DNA from: Aureimonas jatrophae | GTDB taxonomy: Bacteria; Pseudomonadota; Alphaproteobacteria; Rhizobiales; Rhizobiaceae | Direction of reading: 5' to 3' | Assembly: GCF_900104035.1 (NCBI RefSeq) | Contig: NZ_FNIT01000001.1 | Span: 186,001 to 250,000, forward strand | Length of the DNA: 64,000 nt | In this document: piece by piece, positions 34,111 to 44,534 of the stretch | Layout of the letters: every line of letters starts with the position of its first letter | Position numbering within the stretch: the stretch's first letter is position 1 | Made by a program: the position numbers and the translations under genes | The notes under the pieces: generated by a model | Database searches by the model: none | Told to the model about the DNA's origin: nothing | The model's input: only the letters and a program-made list of their open reading frames with translations

Positions 34111-36534
34111 ATGAAGTTCACGCTGTCCTGGCTGAAGGATCACCTCGAGACCGAGGCCTCGCTCGACGAGATCGCCGAGCGGCTGACCTCGCTGGGGCTC
34201 GAGGTCGAGGCGATCGATCGGCAGGCGCAGCTCGCGCCCTTCGTGATCGCGCGCGTCCTCGACGCCAAGCGCCATCCCGACGCCGAACGCCTGCAGGTGC
34301 TGACCGTCGATGCGGGTCCGGCGGTCAACGAGGGCAAGCCGCTTCAGATCGTCTGCGGCGCGCCCAACGCGCGTGCCGGGCTCGTCGGCGTCCTCGGCCT
34401 GCCGGGAACCTACGTCCCCGGCATCGACACGACGCTGGGCGTCGGCAAGATCCGGGGCGTCGAGAGCTTCGGCATGATGTGCTCGGAGCGCGAGCTGCAG
34501 CTCTCGGATGAACACAACGGCATCATCGACCTGCAGGCCGACGCGCCGGTCGGCGCGAGCTTCGCGGCGTGGCGCGGGCTCGTCGATCCGGTGATCGAGA
34601 TCGGCCTGACCCCGAACCGCCCCGACGCGACCAGCATCCGCGGCATCGCGCGTGATCTCGCTGCATCGGGTCTCGGCACGCTCAAGGCCGACACGGTCGA
34701 GCCAGTCACGGGTGAGGGCGACTGCCCGGTGCGCGTCGCGATCGAGAGCCCGGTCTGCCGTCGCTTCGCGCTGCGCCTCGTGCGCGGCGTGCGGAACGGC
34801 CCGTCGCCCGACTGGATGCAGCAGCGGCTGCGCGCCATCGGCCTGCGCCCGATCAACGCGCTGGTGGACATCACCAACTACCTGACCTTCGACCGGGGAC
34901 GGCCGCTCCACGTCTTCGACGCCGCGAAGGTGGCGGGCGACACGCTGCACGTTCGCGGCGCCGCGGCAGGCGAGGAAATCCTGGCGCTCGACGGGCGCAC
35001 CTACGCGCTGCCCGAGGGCGCCTGCGTGATCGCCGACGCGAACGGCGTCGAATCGATCGCCGGCATCATGGGCGGCGAGCATTCCGGCTGCGACGAGGCG
35101 ACCACCGACGTCCTGATCGAGTCGGCGCTGTGGGAACCGCTCGCCATCGCCCGCACGGGGCGCACGCTCGGCATCTCGACGGATGCGCGCTATCGCTTCG
35201 AGCGCGGCGTCGATCCCGCCTTCAACGAGCCGGGCCTGGAACTGGCGACCCGCATGGTGGTGGAGCTCTGCGGAGGCCAGCCCACGCATGCCGTCGTGGA
35301 AGGGAGCGAGGCGCCGGTGCGCGAGCCGATCCAGCTGCCGGCAACCGAGGTCGAGCGGCTGACCGGCCTGGCGGTGCCCTTCGAGCAGCAGCGCGATATC
35401 CTCACGCGCCTCGGCTTCGAGGTGCGTGTCGGTGCGGATGCGGCGTCCGCCGAGGTCGTGCCGCCGAGCTGGCGCCCGGACATCGACGGCAAGGCCGATC
35501 TCGTTGAGGAGGTCATGCGCCTCGTCGGCGTCGACCGGATCGAGCCGCAGCCGCTGCCGCGCCTGTCGGGCGTCAACCAGCGGGTCCTGACCAACGCGCA
35601 GGTGCGCGACCGCACCGTGCGCCGGGCACTCGCCACGCGCGGCATGCTGGAGGCCGTAACCTACAGCTTCGTGTCGCGCGAGGCGGCGGAGGCCTTCGGC
35701 GGCGGCGAGGCCAGCTTGCGCCTCGACAACCCGATCGCAGCGGACCTTTCGGACATGCGCCCCTCGCTCCTGCCGAACCTCGTGTCGGCGGCGGCACGCA
35801 ACGCGCGCGCCGGCTACCCCGACACGGCGCTCTTCGAGGTGGCCGCCGTCTACCGCTCCGACAAGCCCGAAGGGCAGCGGCGCGTGGCCGGCGGCGTGCG
35901 CCGGGGCACGGCCAAGCTGACCGGCGGCGGACGCGACTGGAGCGGCGCGGCGCCCAATGTCGGCGTGTTCGACGCCAAGGCCGACGCGCTTGCCGCGCTG
36001 GAGGCGGCCGGCGTGCCGGTGGAGCGCCTGCAGTTCGAGACGCCTGCAAGCGCCTGGTATCATCCCGGCCGCTCCGCCCGCGTGAAGCTGGGACCCAAGA
36101 CCGTTCTGGCCGAGTTCGGCGAGCTGCATCCGAGCGTCCTCAAGCGTCTCGGCACGACCGGCACGTTCGCCGCCTTCGAGGTCTTTCTCGACGAGGCGCC
36201 CGAGGCCAAGCGCAAGGCGACGCGCACCAAGCCGGTCCTGCAGCTGTCGCCCTTCCAGCCGGTGCGGCGCGACTTCGCCTTCGCGGTTCCGCGCGACGTC
36301 GAGGCGCTGCGCGTCGTGCGCGCTGCGGAGGGTGCGGATCGCAAGCTGATCGGCGACGTCCGCGTCTTCGACGTGTTCGAGGGCGGAGCGCTGGGCGAGG
36401 GCGCCAAGTCCGTCGCGATCGAGGTCACGCTCCTGCCGCAGGACCGCACCTTGACCGACGAGGATCTGGACGCCGTCTCGGGCAAGATCGTCGCCGCGGT
36501 CGCCAAGGCGACCGGCGCGACGCTGCGCGCCTGA
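34111..36534 (+). CDS. pheT: Phenylalanine-tRNA ligase beta subunit
   Basis: PheT is the tRNA-binding and editing subunit. The 807 residues contain the N-terminal tRNA-binding OB fold (about 40-150; [14 protein letters not shown]), the B3/B4 editing domains ([27 protein letters not shown]), B5 ([10 protein letters not shown]), the core with [14 protein letters not shown], and the C-terminal ferredoxin-like anticodon-binding domain ([18 protein letters not shown]). All domains appear intact. The gene follows the four-helix protein gene. Confidence 0.97.
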   Translation: MKFTLSWLKDHLETEASLDEIAERLTSLGLEVEAIDRQAQLAPFVIARVLDAKRHPDAERLQVLTVDAGPAVNEGKPLQIVCGAPNARAGLVGVLGLPGTYVPGIDTTLGVGKIRGVESFGMMCSERELQLSDEHNGIIDLQADAPVGASFAAWRGLVDPVIEIGLTPNRPDATSIRGIARDLAASGLGTLKADTVEPVTGEGDCPVRVAIESPVCRRFALRLVRGVRNGPSPDWMQQRLRAIGLRPINALVDITNYLTFDRGRPLHVFDAAKVAGDTLHVRGAAAGEEILALDGRTYALPEGACVIADANGVESIAGIMGGEHSGCDEATTDVLIESALWEPLAIARTGRTLGISTDARYRFERGVDPAFNEPGLELATRMVVELCGGQPTHAVVEGSEAPVREPIQLPATEVERLTGLAVPFEQQRDILTRLGFEVRVGADAASAEVVPPSWRPDIDGKADLVEEVMRLVGVDRIEPQPLPRLSGVNQRVLTNAQVRDRTVRRALATRGMLEAVTYSFVSREAAEAFGGGEASLRLDNPIAADLSDMRPSLLPNLVSAAARNARAGYPDTALFEVAAVYRSDKPEGQRRVAGGVRRGTAKLTGGGRDWSGAAPNVGVFDAKADALAALEAAGVPVERLQFETPASAWYHPGRSARVKLGPKTVLAEFGELHPSVLKRLGTTGTFAAFEVFLDEAPEAKRKATRTKPVLQLSPFQPVRRDFAFAVPRDVEALRVVRAAEGADRKLIGDVRVFDVFEGGALGEGAKSVAIEVTLLPQDRTLTDEDLDAVSGKIVAAVAKATGATLRA

Positions 36535-36563
36535 GGTCTGGAACGACAAAGGGAGGGAAGACC

Positions 36564-37550
36564 ATGCTGCGCTGGGGTATCATGAGCGGGGCGAAGATCG
36601 CCCGCGAGCAGGTCATTCCTGCCGTTCTGAAGGCAGAAGGCTGCCGCCTGGAGGCGATCGCTAGCCGCGACCGCTCGCGCGCCGAGACGCTGGCGCTCCA
36701 TTTCGGCGCGCCGCATGCCTTCGGCTCCTACGAGGCGATGCTGGAGAGCCCGGAGGTGGACGCCGTCTACATTCCGCTGCCGACCTCGCAGCATGTGGAG
36801 TGGACGCTCAAGGCGATCGAGGCCGGCAAGCACGTGCTGGTCGAGAAGCCTCTGGCGCTTCACGCCGACCAGATCCAGCCGCTGATCGAGGCGCGCGACC
36901 AGCACGGCGTTCAGGTCGCCGAGGCCTTCATGGTGCGCTACCACCCGCAGTGGCTCCTCGTGCGTCGCTTGATCGAGGAGGGCCGCATCGGTCGCCTGCG
37001 ACACGTGCAGGGCGCCTTCAGCTACCACAACGTCGACCCCGCCAACATGCGAAACCAGGTCGAGCTCGGCGGCGGCGCCTTGCCGGACATCGGCGTCTAC
37101 CCGGTGGTGACGACACGGCTTTCGACCGGACTCGAGCCCGTCAGCGCCCGGGCGCGCATCGAGCGCGACGCCCGGTTCGGTACCGATATCTTCTCGGAAT
37201 GCGAGGTCGACTTCGGCGCGTTCCGCCTGAGCTTCTACCTTTCCACCCAGCTCGCCGCGCGCCAGACCATGGTATTCCATGGCACCGACGGTTTCATTGA
37301 GGTCGACGGCGCCTTCAACGCCGGCCTCTATGCCCAGGCGGCCGTCCACTGGCACGACCAGAATCACGGCCATGCCGAGTCCTGGCGCTTTGGCGCCGCC
37401 GACCAGTACCGGCTGCAGGCCGAGGCCTTCGCGCGCGTGGTCGCCGGTTCCGACGAGCGGTTGTTCAGCCTGGAGGAGTCGGTGCTCAACCAGCGCGTGA
37501 TCGACGCGCTCTATGCCTCCGACCGCAACAAGGCCGACGCGCCGGTCTGA
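36564..37550 (+). CDS. Gfo/Idh/MocA family oxidoreductase
   Basis: This is a 328-residue NAD(P)-dependent dehydrogenase of the Gfo/Idh/MocA group. The N-terminal Rossmann segment reads LRWGIMSGAKIAREQVIPA, with the alanine-rich variant of the glycine motif. VEKPLALHADQ (about 94) gives the EKP motif, and ALPDIGVYPV (about 172) corresponds to the conserved catalytic-loop region. A strong ribosome site (GGGAGG) lies 29 bases after pheT. It is not closely similar to the dehydrogenase at 9057. Trans-1,2-dihydrobenzene-diol dehydrogenase-like members share this pattern; the substrate is unknown. Confidence 0.88.
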   Translation: MLRWGIMSGAKIAREQVIPAVLKAEGCRLEAIASRDRSRAETLALHFGAPHAFGSYEAMLESPEVDAVYIPLPTSQHVEWTLKAIEAGKHVLVEKPLALHADQIQPLIEARDQHGVQVAEAFMVRYHPQWLLVRRLIEEGRIGRLRHVQGAFSYHNVDPANMRNQVELGGGALPDIGVYPVVTTRLSTGLEPVSARARIERDARFGTDIFSECEVDFGAFRLSFYLSTQLAARQTMVFHGTDGFIEVDGAFNAGLYAQAAVHWHDQNHGHAESWRFGAADQYRLQAEAFARVVAGSDERLFSLEESVLNQRVIDALYASDRNKADAPV

Positions 37551-37641
37551 TCCACCGCGCAAGCTCCAAGCTATCCGCCCGCCTTAGTTTCGCCCGGGGC
37601 GCCGCCGACAGGTGGCGCTGCGACGCGTGGAGAGTGGGATC

Positions 37642-38670
37642 ATGGGGCAGATGGCGAAACATGGGCGCTCTGCGGCTCTGCTGGCGGCTCTCTTCCTGAC
37701 CGGTACCGGTACGACGCTCGCCCAGACACCGGCCAAGGAACTCTTCGGCGCGGAGGCCCGCCCCTCGGAGGGACCACCGGCCGCGATCGGGTTCTATTCG
37801 CGCGGCTGCCTGCAGGGCGGCATGGCCATGCCGGCCGACGGTCCGACCTGGCAGGTCATGAAGCCGTCGCGCAACCGGGCCTTCGCCCATCCCGCCATGA
37901 TCGCATTGCTTCAACGCATCTCGCGCGACGCGGCGGCCGAGGCCGGTTGGCGTGGCCTCCTGTTCGGCGACATGGCTCAGCCGCGCGGTGGCCCGATGCG
38001 CGACGGCCATGCCTCGCACCAGATCGGCCTCGACGCCGACATCTACCTGACCGAGATGCCGAACCGACGCCTGTCGAACGCGGAGCGCGATTCGATGCCG
38101 CTGCCGTCCGTGATCGATCCGAAAACGCGCCATCTCGACGAGCGCCGCTGGCGCCCGCAGATGGCGGCGCTCATCAAGACGGCGGCCGAGGAGCCGCAGG
38201 TGGAGCGCATCTTCGTTCACCCCGGCATCAAGGAGAAGCTGTGCAAGGTGGCGGGACGCGACCGGGCCTGGCTCAACAAGGTGCGGCCCATGTACGGCCA
38301 CGACTACCATTTCCATGTCCGCATGAAGTGCCTGCCCGGCTCCAAGAGCTGCGAGCCGCAGGAGTCGACCGGCAAGGGCGACGGCTGCGACAAGCTCGAC
38401 TGGTGGTTCGACGTCGCCCTGCAGCCGCCGCCACCGAACGCCAAACCCTACAAGAAGCCGCCGCCGATCTTCATGACCGCGCTGCCGAAGGCGTGCGCAG
38501 CAGTTCTGAAGGAGCCGGACGCGCCGGGCGCGACGGTATCGGCCGCCGCCCGTCCCGTGGCGTCGCCGCCGGCCGCAGCCTATGCGGCGCCCGAGCCCGT
38601 TGCCGCGCCGCCAACCGCTGCCGCCCCCTCCGGCGGCATGCCGATGCCCCGTTTTCGCCCGGGCGGCTGA
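37642..38670 (+). CDS. mepA: Penicillin-insensitive murein endopeptidase
   Basis: MepA is a periplasmic zinc LAS metalloendopeptidase that cuts D-Ala-meso-DAP cross-links in peptidoglycan. It has 342 residues and a signal peptide over about 1-27 (ending TLAQ). The zinc ligands are seen in GHASHQIGLDADIYLTE (about 122) and DYHFHVRMKC (about 223). Four or more cysteines after the core suggest disulphides, as in E. coli MepA. The C-terminal 60 residues are a proline/alanine-rich tail, longer than in E. coli. Confidence 0.93.
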   Translation: MGQMAKHGRSAALLAALFLTGTGTTLAQTPAKELFGAEARPSEGPPAAIGFYSRGCLQGGMAMPADGPTWQVMKPSRNRAFAHPAMIALLQRISRDAAAEAGWRGLLFGDMAQPRGGPMRDGHASHQIGLDADIYLTEMPNRRLSNAERDSMPLPSVIDPKTRHLDERRWRPQMAALIKTAAEEPQVERIFVHPGIKEKLCKVAGRDRAWLNKVRPMYGHDYHFHVRMKCLPGSKSCEPQESTGKGDGCDKLDWWFDVALQPPPPNAKPYKKPPPIFMTALPKACAAVLKEPDAPGATVSAAARPVASPPAAAYAAPEPVAAPPTAAAPSGGMPMPRFRPGG

Positions 38671-38746
38671 GCGCGGCTTTTGCCGCCGCCCTTCGAATGC
38701 TAGGGGGAGGGCGCAGACGGCTTCAAACGATTGAAACGGGTGACGT

Positions 38747-39775
38747 ATGACCGCCACGCACGAGAGCGCCGACGCCTTGAAGTTCCCGATTCTGATCGGG
38801 GACATCGGCGGCACCAACGCCCGCTTCGCGATTCTGGTGGACGCCTTCGCTGAGCCCAAGACCTTTCCGGTCGTCCAGACCGCCGACTTCAAGAACATCG
38901 ATGACGCGATCCAGGACAGCGTCCTCGACAAGACGTCGCTTCAGCCGCGCTCGGCCGTTCTGGCCGTCGCCGGTCCGATTGACGGCGACGAGATCGACCT
39001 CACCAACTGCCCCTGGGTGGTGCGCCCGCGCGACCTGATCCGCGATCTCGGCTTCGAGGAGGTCATCGTTCTCAACGACTTCGAGGCGCAGGCGCTGGCC
39101 GTCTCCGCCTTGCCGGAGACGGGACGCACGCAGATCGGCGGCGGCACCGTGCGCGAGGGCGCGAGCCGCGTCGTCGTGGGGCCCGGCACCGGCCTCGGCG
39201 TGGCCGGCCTCGTGCGCGCGCGCAAGATGTGGATCCCGGTGGCGGGCGAGGGCGGCCACATCGACCTCGGACCCCGCACCGATCGCGACCGCGCGCTCTG
39301 GCCTCACCTCGACACGATCGAGGGGCGCGTGTCGGCCGAGCAGGTCCTGTGCGGACGCGGCCTCGTGAACCTTTACCGTGCAATCTGCCGGACGGACGGT
39401 GTGGAAGCGAGCCACGTCACGCCGGCCGAGGTGAGCGACGCGGCGCTGCGCAACGAGGATGCGCGGGCATCCGAGGCTGTCCATCTGTTCGCAACCTATC
39501 TCGGCCGCGTCGCCGGCGATCTGGCGTTGATCTTCATGGCGCGCGGCGGCGTCTACATCGCGGGCGGCATCTTCGGTCGCCTCGTGCCGATGCTGCGTCC
39601 GGCCGAGATTCGCGCCGCCTTCGAGGACAAGGCGCCCCACGCGGAACTCCTCCGCGACATCCCTCTGTTCGCGATCACGCTGCCGCTGGCGGCCCTGGCG
39701 GGCCTGGCCACCTTCGCCCGTTCGCCGCGCTTCTACGGTCTCGAGACGACCGGTCGGCGCTGGACGCGCGTCTGA
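38747..39775 (+). CDS. glk: Glucokinase (Glk, non-ROK)
   Basis: This is an ATP-dependent glucokinase of 342 residues in the E. coli Glk family. The phosphate-binding motif is [14 protein letters not shown] (about 16), the glucose-binding Asn-Asp is in VLNDFEAQA (about 108), and GPGTGLGVA (about 145) and [10 protein letters not shown] (about 165) follow. It feeds glucose into glycolysis or the Entner-Doudoroff route. The linkage glk-ABC exporter-dapB-gpmA is common in Hyphomicrobiales. Confidence 0.95.
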   Translation: MTATHESADALKFPILIGDIGGTNARFAILVDAFAEPKTFPVVQTADFKNIDDAIQDSVLDKTSLQPRSAVLAVAGPIDGDEIDLTNCPWVVRPRDLIRDLGFEEVIVLNDFEAQALAVSALPETGRTQIGGGTVREGASRVVVGPGTGLGVAGLVRARKMWIPVAGEGGHIDLGPRTDRDRALWPHLDTIEGRVSAEQVLCGRGLVNLYRAICRTDGVEASHVTPAEVSDAALRNEDARASEAVHLFATYLGRVAGDLALIFMARGGVYIAGGIFGRLVPMLRPAEIRAAFEDKAPHAELLRDIPLFAITLPLAALAGLATFARSPRFYGLETTGRRWTRV

Positions 39776-39871
39776 TCACGGCCACGGCGGTAGGCAGAAA
39801 CCGGCTTTGCGGCTATAGAGCCGCCGCGAGCCGCGTTTGTGTGACGGCCGACATCATCTGAACGGGCCGGC

Positions 39872-41689
39872 TTGAAGAAGACCCTGTCGCTCTCCGCCCC
39901 GGAGGAACGGGGCCAGGCCTGGCGCGTCCTGCGCCGCGTGATTGCCGAGAACGGGCGGGCCCACCTGCGCGGATACGCGGTGGCGGTGGTCTGTCTCGTC
40001 CTCGTGGCGCTGTCCACGGCGTTTCTGGCCTGGATCATGCGCGACGTGATCGACCAGATCTTCGTGGCGGGCAACCGGGCCGTCCTGTTCTCGCTTCCGG
40101 TCGCTGTGTTCCTGTCGTTCCTCGTTCGCGGCTTTGCGACCTACGGGCAGGGCGTCATCCTCGCCCGGATCGGCAACGACGTCGTCGCCCGCTACCAGCG
40201 TCGCCTCTTCGAGCATCTGACGAGCCTGTCGGTCGGATACTTCAACCGCACCCGGTCTGCCCAGCTCGCCGCCCGCATCAACCAGAACGTCTCGGGCGTG
40301 CGCGACACGCTGAACCTCACGGTCACCTCGATCGCGCGCGATCTCCTGACGCTGATCTTCCTGGTCTTCGCGATGATCTGGCAGGACTGGGTGCTGTCGC
40401 TGATCGCGCTCACCGCCGGGCCACCGATCGCCATCATGATCGCGCGCCTGTCGCGCAAGCTGCGCAAGGCGACACGCCAGTCGGTGGATCTGAATGCCCG
40501 CGTGCTCGGCGCCATGCAGGAAACCGTCCAGGGCATTCACGTGGTGAAGGCCTTCACCATGGAGGCGGGTCTCCAGGACCGGACCGAGACGCTGATCCGC
40601 GCCGCCGAGGAGCGCTCCAACCGGATCGCCACGATCACGGAACGCTCCGGCCCCGTCACCGAGACCGTCGCAGGCCTGGCCGTCGCGGCCGTGATCGCCT
40701 GGTCGGGCTATCGCGCGATCGTCTACGGCACCTCGCCCGGCGCGATGTTCGCCTTCATCACGGCGCTGCTCCTCGCCTACGATCCCGCCCGCCGCCTCGC
40801 TCGGCTTCAGGTTCAGCTCGAGCGCGCGCTGGTGAACGCGCAGATGATCTACGAGATTCTCGACGAGACGCCGGAGCAGGCCGATCGGTCGGGCACCGTG
40901 CCGCTTCGCGTCGCAAACGGCGAGGTGCGGTTCGAGGATGTGCGCTTCGGCTACCATCCCGGCGAGCCCGTTCTGCGCGGGCTGTCCTTTACCGCCCCCG
41001 CGGGGCGCACCACGGCGCTGGTCGGCGCGTCGGGCGGCGGCAAGACCACCGTTCTGGCGCTTCTCGAGCGCTTCTACGACCCCGAGGCCGGCCGCATCCT
41101 GATCGATGGGCAGGATATCGCGGGAGTCCAGCAATCGTCGCTGCGGCGGCAGATCTCCTACGTGCCGCAGCATCCGACCCTGTTCGAGGGCACGATCCGC
41201 GACAACATCCGCTTCGGCCGGCCGGAGGCGAGCGACGCCGAGGTCGAGGACGCCGCCCGCCGGGCCCAGGCCGAGGAGTTCATCTTGGCGGCGCCGCTCG
41301 GCTACGACACGCCGGTCGGCGAGAACGGGCTGACCCTGTCGGGCGGTCAGCGTCAGCGCCTGTCGATCGCTCGTGCGCTGCTGCGCGATGCCCCGATCCT
41401 CGTGCTCGACGAGGCGACCTCGGCACTCGACTCGCGCTCCGAGGCGCTGGTGCAGCGCGCGCTCGACGAGGCGATGCGCGAGCGAACCGTGATCGTCGTG
41501 GCCCATCGCCTGTCGACCGTGCGCCACGCCGAGCAGATCCTCGTCGTGGATCGGGGTCGGATCGCCGAGCACGGCTCGCACGACGAACTCATGGCGCGGC
41601 CGGGCGGCCTCTACGCCCGCCTCAACGCCATGCGGCCCGACACGGTCGAGGACGACGAGGCGCAAGAGGCGAGGGCAAGGGTATCATGA
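39872..41689 (+). CDS. MsbA-type ABC transporter (permease-ATPase fusion)
   Basis: This half-transporter of 605 residues works as a homodimer. Six transmembrane helices fill residues about 30-320. The nucleotide domain has Walker [10 protein letters not shown] (about 385), signature [10 protein letters not shown] (about 489), Walker [12 protein letters not shown] (about 509) and the H-loop in VVAHRLST (about 543). The start is TTG (LKKTLSLS). A symmetrical CGGCTATAGAGCCG at 39810 may contain the -10 element. It overlaps dapB by four bases. Lipid or lipid A export is plausible by family, but the substrate is not shown. Confidence 0.92.
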   Translation: MKKTLSLSAPEERGQAWRVLRRVIAENGRAHLRGYAVAVVCLVLVALSTAFLAWIMRDVIDQIFVAGNRAVLFSLPVAVFLSFLVRGFATYGQGVILARIGNDVVARYQRRLFEHLTSLSVGYFNRTRSAQLAARINQNVSGVRDTLNLTVTSIARDLLTLIFLVFAMIWQDWVLSLIALTAGPPIAIMIARLSRKLRKATRQSVDLNARVLGAMQETVQGIHVVKAFTMEAGLQDRTETLIRAAEERSNRIATITERSGPVTETVAGLAVAAVIAWSGYRAIVYGTSPGAMFAFITALLLAYDPARRLARLQVQLERALVNAQMIYEILDETPEQADRSGTVPLRVANGEVRFEDVRFGYHPGEPVLRGLSFTAPAGRTTALVGASGGGKTTVLALLERFYDPEAGRILIDGQDIAGVQQSSLRRQISYVPQHPTLFEGTIRDNIRFGRPEASDAEVEDAARRAQAEEFILAAPLGYDTPVGENGLTLSGGQRQRLSIARALLRDAPILVLDEATSALDSRSEALVQRALDEAMRERTVIVVAHRLSTVRHAEQILVVDRGRIAEHGSHDELMARPGGLYARLNAMRPDTVEDDEAQEARARVS

Positions 41690-42504
41690 GCGAAGACCTG
41701 CGGCTGGCGATCCTGGGAGCGGGCGGGCGCATGGGGCGCACGCTCCTTCACCTCGCCGGCGAGACGCCGGGCCTGCGCGTCGCGGCGGCCCTGGAGCGCG
41801 AGGGGTCCGAACTCGCCGGCACGGACGCCGCCGGGCTCGGCGGGCCGCCGGGGCTTCGTGTCGAGACCGATGCCGGCGCGGCGCTCGAGCGCGTGGACGC
41901 CGTGATCGACTTCACCGCGCCCGCCGCCAGCGTCGCGATCGCTGCGCTGGCGGCGCGTCGCGGCCTCGTTCACGTGATCGGCACGACCGGCTGCACGCCG
42001 GGCGACGACGCACGGATCGTCGAGGCGGCTGCGGGCGCGCGCATCGTGAAGTCCGGGAACATGAGCCTTGGCGTGAACCTTCTCGCGGTGCTGCTGGAAG
42101 AGGCGGCAAGAGCCCTGCCGGCCGAGCTCTTCGACATCGAGATCCTGGAAATGCACCACCGTCACAAGGTCGATGCGCCATCCGGCACGGCGCTGCTTCT
42201 GGGGCAGGCCGCGGCGCAGGGGCGTGGCGTCGACCTGGACGGGACCAGCGTGCGCGTGCGCGACGGGCACACCGGTGCGCGGCCGCAAGGCGCCATCGGC
42301 TTTGCCACGCTGCGCGGCGGCTCGGTGGTCGGCGAGCACGCGGCGATCCTGGCTGGCGAGGGCGAGCGTATCGAGCTGACGCACCGCGCCGAGGACCGGG
42401 CCATCTTCGCGCGCGGCGCCCTGCGCGCGGCGACCTGGGCCGCCTCGCAGCCGCCCGGCCTCTACTCCATGCGCGACGTCCTCGGCCTCGCGCGTCCCGC
42501 CTGA
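41686..42504 (+). CDS. dapB: 4-hydroxy-tetrahydrodipicolinate reductase
   Basis: DapB reduces dihydrodipicolinate in the lysine/DAP pathway, supplying peptidoglycan. The 272 residues show the nucleotide-binding [10 protein letters not shown] (about 10), DFTAPAA (about 85), IGTTG (about 107) and the catalytic block [19 protein letters not shown] (about 156). The ATG overlaps the ABC gene stop (ATGA). Confidence 0.96.
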   Translation: MSEDLRLAILGAGGRMGRTLLHLAGETPGLRVAAALEREGSELAGTDAAGLGGPPGLRVETDAGAALERVDAVIDFTAPAASVAIAALAARRGLVHVIGTTGCTPGDDARIVEAAAGARIVKSGNMSLGVNLLAVLLEEAARALPAELFDIEILEMHHRHKVDAPSGTALLLGQAAAQGRGVDLDGTSVRVRDGHTGARPQGAIGFATLRGGSVVGEHAAILAGEGERIELTHRAEDRAIFARGALRAATWAASQPPGLYSMRDVLGLARPA

Positions 42505-42531
42505 CCATCCAACGGAGGAAGCCAGACCCCT

Positions 42532-43164
42532 ATGTCCTCGACCTCGAACCGAACCCTCGTTCTCGTGCGCCACGGCCAGAGCGAGTGGAACCTCAAGAAC
42601 CTCTTCACGGGTTGGCGCGATCCGGGCCTGACGGAGCAGGGTGTCGCCGAGGCGAACGCGGCCGGCGATCGCCTGAAGGCGGCCGGCCTCCATTTTGACA
42701 TTGCCTTCACCAGCGTTCTGAGCCGCGCCCAGCGCACGCTGGACCTGATCCTCGACCGCACCGGGCAGACCGGGCTCGAGACGATCCGCGACCAGGCCCT
42801 GAACGAGCGCGACTATGGCGATCTATCGGGCCTCAATAAGGACGACGCCCGCGCCAAGTGGGGTGAGGAGCAGGTGCATGTCTGGCGCCGCTCCTATGAC
42901 GTGCCCCCGCCGGGCGGCGAGTCGCTCAAGGACACCGGCGCCCGCGTCTGGCCCTACTACATTCACACGATCCAGCCGCGCGTCCTGGCCGGCGGCACCG
43001 TGATTGTCGCGGCCCATGGCAACTCGCTGCGCGCGTTGATCATGGCGCTTGACGGCCTGACGGGCGAGGAGATCGTCAGCCGCGAGCTCGCGACCGGCGT
43101 TCCCATCGTCTACCGGCTGAACGCCGACTCGACGGTCGCCTCGAAGGACGTTCTGGACGCCTGA
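42532..43164 (+). CDS. gpmA: 2,3-bisphosphoglycerate-dependent phosphoglycerate mutase
   Basis: This is the glycolytic phosphoglycerate mutase, in the short 210-residue alphaproteobacterial form. The phosphohistidine lies in [18 protein letters not shown] (His about 13). The second histidine is in [13 protein letters not shown] (about 162), and [14 protein letters not shown] contacts substrate. The ribosome site GGAGGA lies before the ATG. It closes the glk-ABC-dapB-gpmA run. Confidence 0.96.
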   Translation: MSSTSNRTLVLVRHGQSEWNLKNLFTGWRDPGLTEQGVAEANAAGDRLKAAGLHFDIAFTSVLSRAQRTLDLILDRTGQTGLETIRDQALNERDYGDLSGLNKDDARAKWGEEQVHVWRRSYDVPPPGGESLKDTGARVWPYYIHTIQPRVLAGGTVIVAAHGNSLRALIMALDGLTGEEIVSRELATGVPIVYRLNADSTVASKDVLDA

Positions 43165-43183
43165 GGCCGGACCGGCGCGTCGG

Positions 43184-43211
43184 TTGACACCGGCGCGCCA
43201 TGGCTTACGCT
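43184..43211 (+). promoter_or_regulatory. Promoter of the thiOSGE operon
   Basis: A perfect TTGACA (43184-43189) is followed after 16 bases by TACGCT (43206-43211). This would start transcription a few bases before the TPP riboswitch. Confidence 0.55.
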
Positions 43212-43217
43212 TGCAGC

Positions 43218-43312
43218 CAACCAAGGGGAGTTCCGGCAGGGAACTGAGAGGCCGCCAGATGGGCGCGGCGACCCTTCGAACCTGATCCAGCTCAGACTGG
43301 CGTAGGGATGGC
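43218..43312 (+). promoter_or_regulatory. TPP riboswitch (THI element)
   Basis: All hallmark segments are present in order: AAGGGGAG, CTGAGAGG, ACCCTTCGAACCTGATCCAG and TGGCGTAGGGAT, with P1 closed by CCA and TGG. It lies upstream of thiO and should turn the operon off when thiamine diphosphate is plentiful. Since the downstream hairpin covers the thiO ribosome site, control is probably at translation. Confidence 0.97.
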
Positions 43313-43346
43313 GCTGCATGACCGACGATCCGAACCCCACCTGTTT

Positions 43347-43368
43347 GGCGCTGAACCGCTGGAGCGCC
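43347..43368 (+). promoter_or_regulatory. Likely ribosome-site-sequestering hairpin of the TPP riboswitch
   Basis: GGCGCT pairs with AGCGCC, which is part of the thiO ribosome site GGAGCG, two bases before the ATG at 43371. Another GGCGCT lies at 43310-43315, at the 3' end of the riboswitch, so competing pairings are possible. The mechanism is inferred. Confidence 0.5.
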
Positions 43369-43370
43369 GC

Positions 43371-44336
43371 ATGATGCCCGTCGCAATCTTGGGTGCGGGC
43401 GTTGCGGGTCTCACCACGGCCGTCCGCCTCGCGGAGGCGGGGCGCGAGGTCGTGATCCACGAGGCGACGCCTCGGCTGGGCCTGCGCGCCGCCTCCTGGC
43501 TGGCGGGTGGGATGCTGGCGCCCCGTTGCGAGGCGGAGACCGCCGGAGATGCGATCGTCGCACCGGGGCTCGAAGGCATCGGCTGGTGGCGTCGGCAGAC
43601 GCATGTCGACCAGCGCGGCACCCTGGTTCTCGCCGCGCCCCGCGACGGCGCCGAGCTTCGGCGCTTTGCCAGTCGCACCAGCGGCCACGAGACGCTGGAC
43701 GCCGAGGCGATCGCCGACCTCGAACCGGACCTCGACGGCCGCTTCTCGCGTGCCCTGTTCTTTCCCGAGGAAGCCCATCTCGACCCGCGCCGGGCGCTCG
43801 GCGATCTGGCACGGCGCCTGGAGGAGCTGAAAGCGACGATCCTCTACGGCTCCGACGCCGAGCCCGCCGCCTTTCGCGGCGAGATCGTCGTGGACTGCCG
43901 GGGCCGGGCGGCAGAGGCCCGGCGTCTGCGGGGCGTGCGCGGCGAGATGCTGCTCGTGCGCTGTCCGGATGTCGCGCTGACGCGCCCCGTACGTCTACTG
44001 CATCCGCGCTGGCCGATCTACGTCGTGCCGCGCGGGGACGGCCTCTTCATGGTGGGCGCAACCACCGTTGAGAGCGAGAACGACGGACCGGTGACGGTGC
44101 GCTCGACGTTGGAACTCCTGTCCGCCGTGACGACGCTCCATCCCGCCTTCGCGGAAGGGGAGATCCTTGAAACCGGCGCCGCGCGCCGTCCGGCGCTGCC
44201 CGATAACCTTCCGACCGCGACGCGTCGGGGCTCGGTCGTCACCTTCGCTGGCCTCTACCGCCACGGCTTCCTTCTCTCGCCGCACGTCTCCGCCGAGGCC
44301 GCGCGGCTCGCTCTCGAAGCGTCGGAGTTCGCATGA
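43371..44336 (+). CDS. thiO: Thiamine biosynthesis FAD-dependent oxidoreductase (glycine oxidase-like)
   Basis: ThiO oxidises glycine to the iminoglycine used for thiazole formation. The 321 residues begin with the FAD-binding PVAILGAGVAGLTTAVRLAE; LRAASWLAGGMLAP (about 42) and the C-terminal FAGLYRHGFLLSPHVS are typical of DAAO-type ThiO. ATG codons at 43371 and 43374 are both possible. The gene sits first behind the riboswitch, where many relatives have thiC. Its end overlaps thiS by four bases. Confidence 0.92.
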   Translation: MMPVAILGAGVAGLTTAVRLAEAGREVVIHEATPRLGLRAASWLAGGMLAPRCEAETAGDAIVAPGLEGIGWWRRQTHVDQRGTLVLAAPRDGAELRRFASRTSGHETLDAEAIADLEPDLDGRFSRALFFPEEAHLDPRRALGDLARRLEELKATILYGSDAEPAAFRGEIVVDCRGRAAEARRLRGVRGEMLLVRCPDVALTRPVRLLHPRWPIYVVPRGDGLFMVGATTVESENDGPVTVRSTLELLSAVTTLHPAFAEGEILETGAARRPALPDNLPTATRRGSVVTFAGLYRHGFLLSPHVSAEAARLALEASEFA

Positions 44337-44530
44337 TCCTTCTTGTCAACGGCGAGCCGCGCGAGGTCGCGGCCTGCGATCTCGACGCCTTGGTCGCCGA
44401 ACTGGAACTCGAGCCGTCCGGCGTCGCCACCGCGCTCAATCGCGAGTTCGTGCCGCGCGGCGAACGCGGCGCGACACTGCTGCGAGCGCACGACGCGGTG
44501 GAGATCCTCTCACCCATGCAGGGCGGCTGA
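44333..44530 (+). CDS. thiS: Sulfur carrier protein ThiS
   Basis: ThiS is the 65-residue ubiquitin-like sulfur carrier for thiazole synthesis. It has the beta-grasp pattern ([11 protein letters not shown] at the start, [12 protein letters not shown] in the middle) and ends in the obligatory Gly-Gly (MQGG), which is adenylated and thiocarboxylated. ATGA overlap with thiO; thiG starts four bases after its stop. Confidence 0.95.
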   Translation: MILLVNGEPREVAACDLDALVAELELEPSGVATALNREFVPRGERGATLLRAHDAVEILSPMQGG

Positions 44531-44534
44531 CGCC

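Noticed and set aside
33535-36549. Minus-strand open frame of 1004 codons opposite pheS and pheT.
   Set aside because: It is a shadow of conserved synthetase genes; no ribosome site and no domain.
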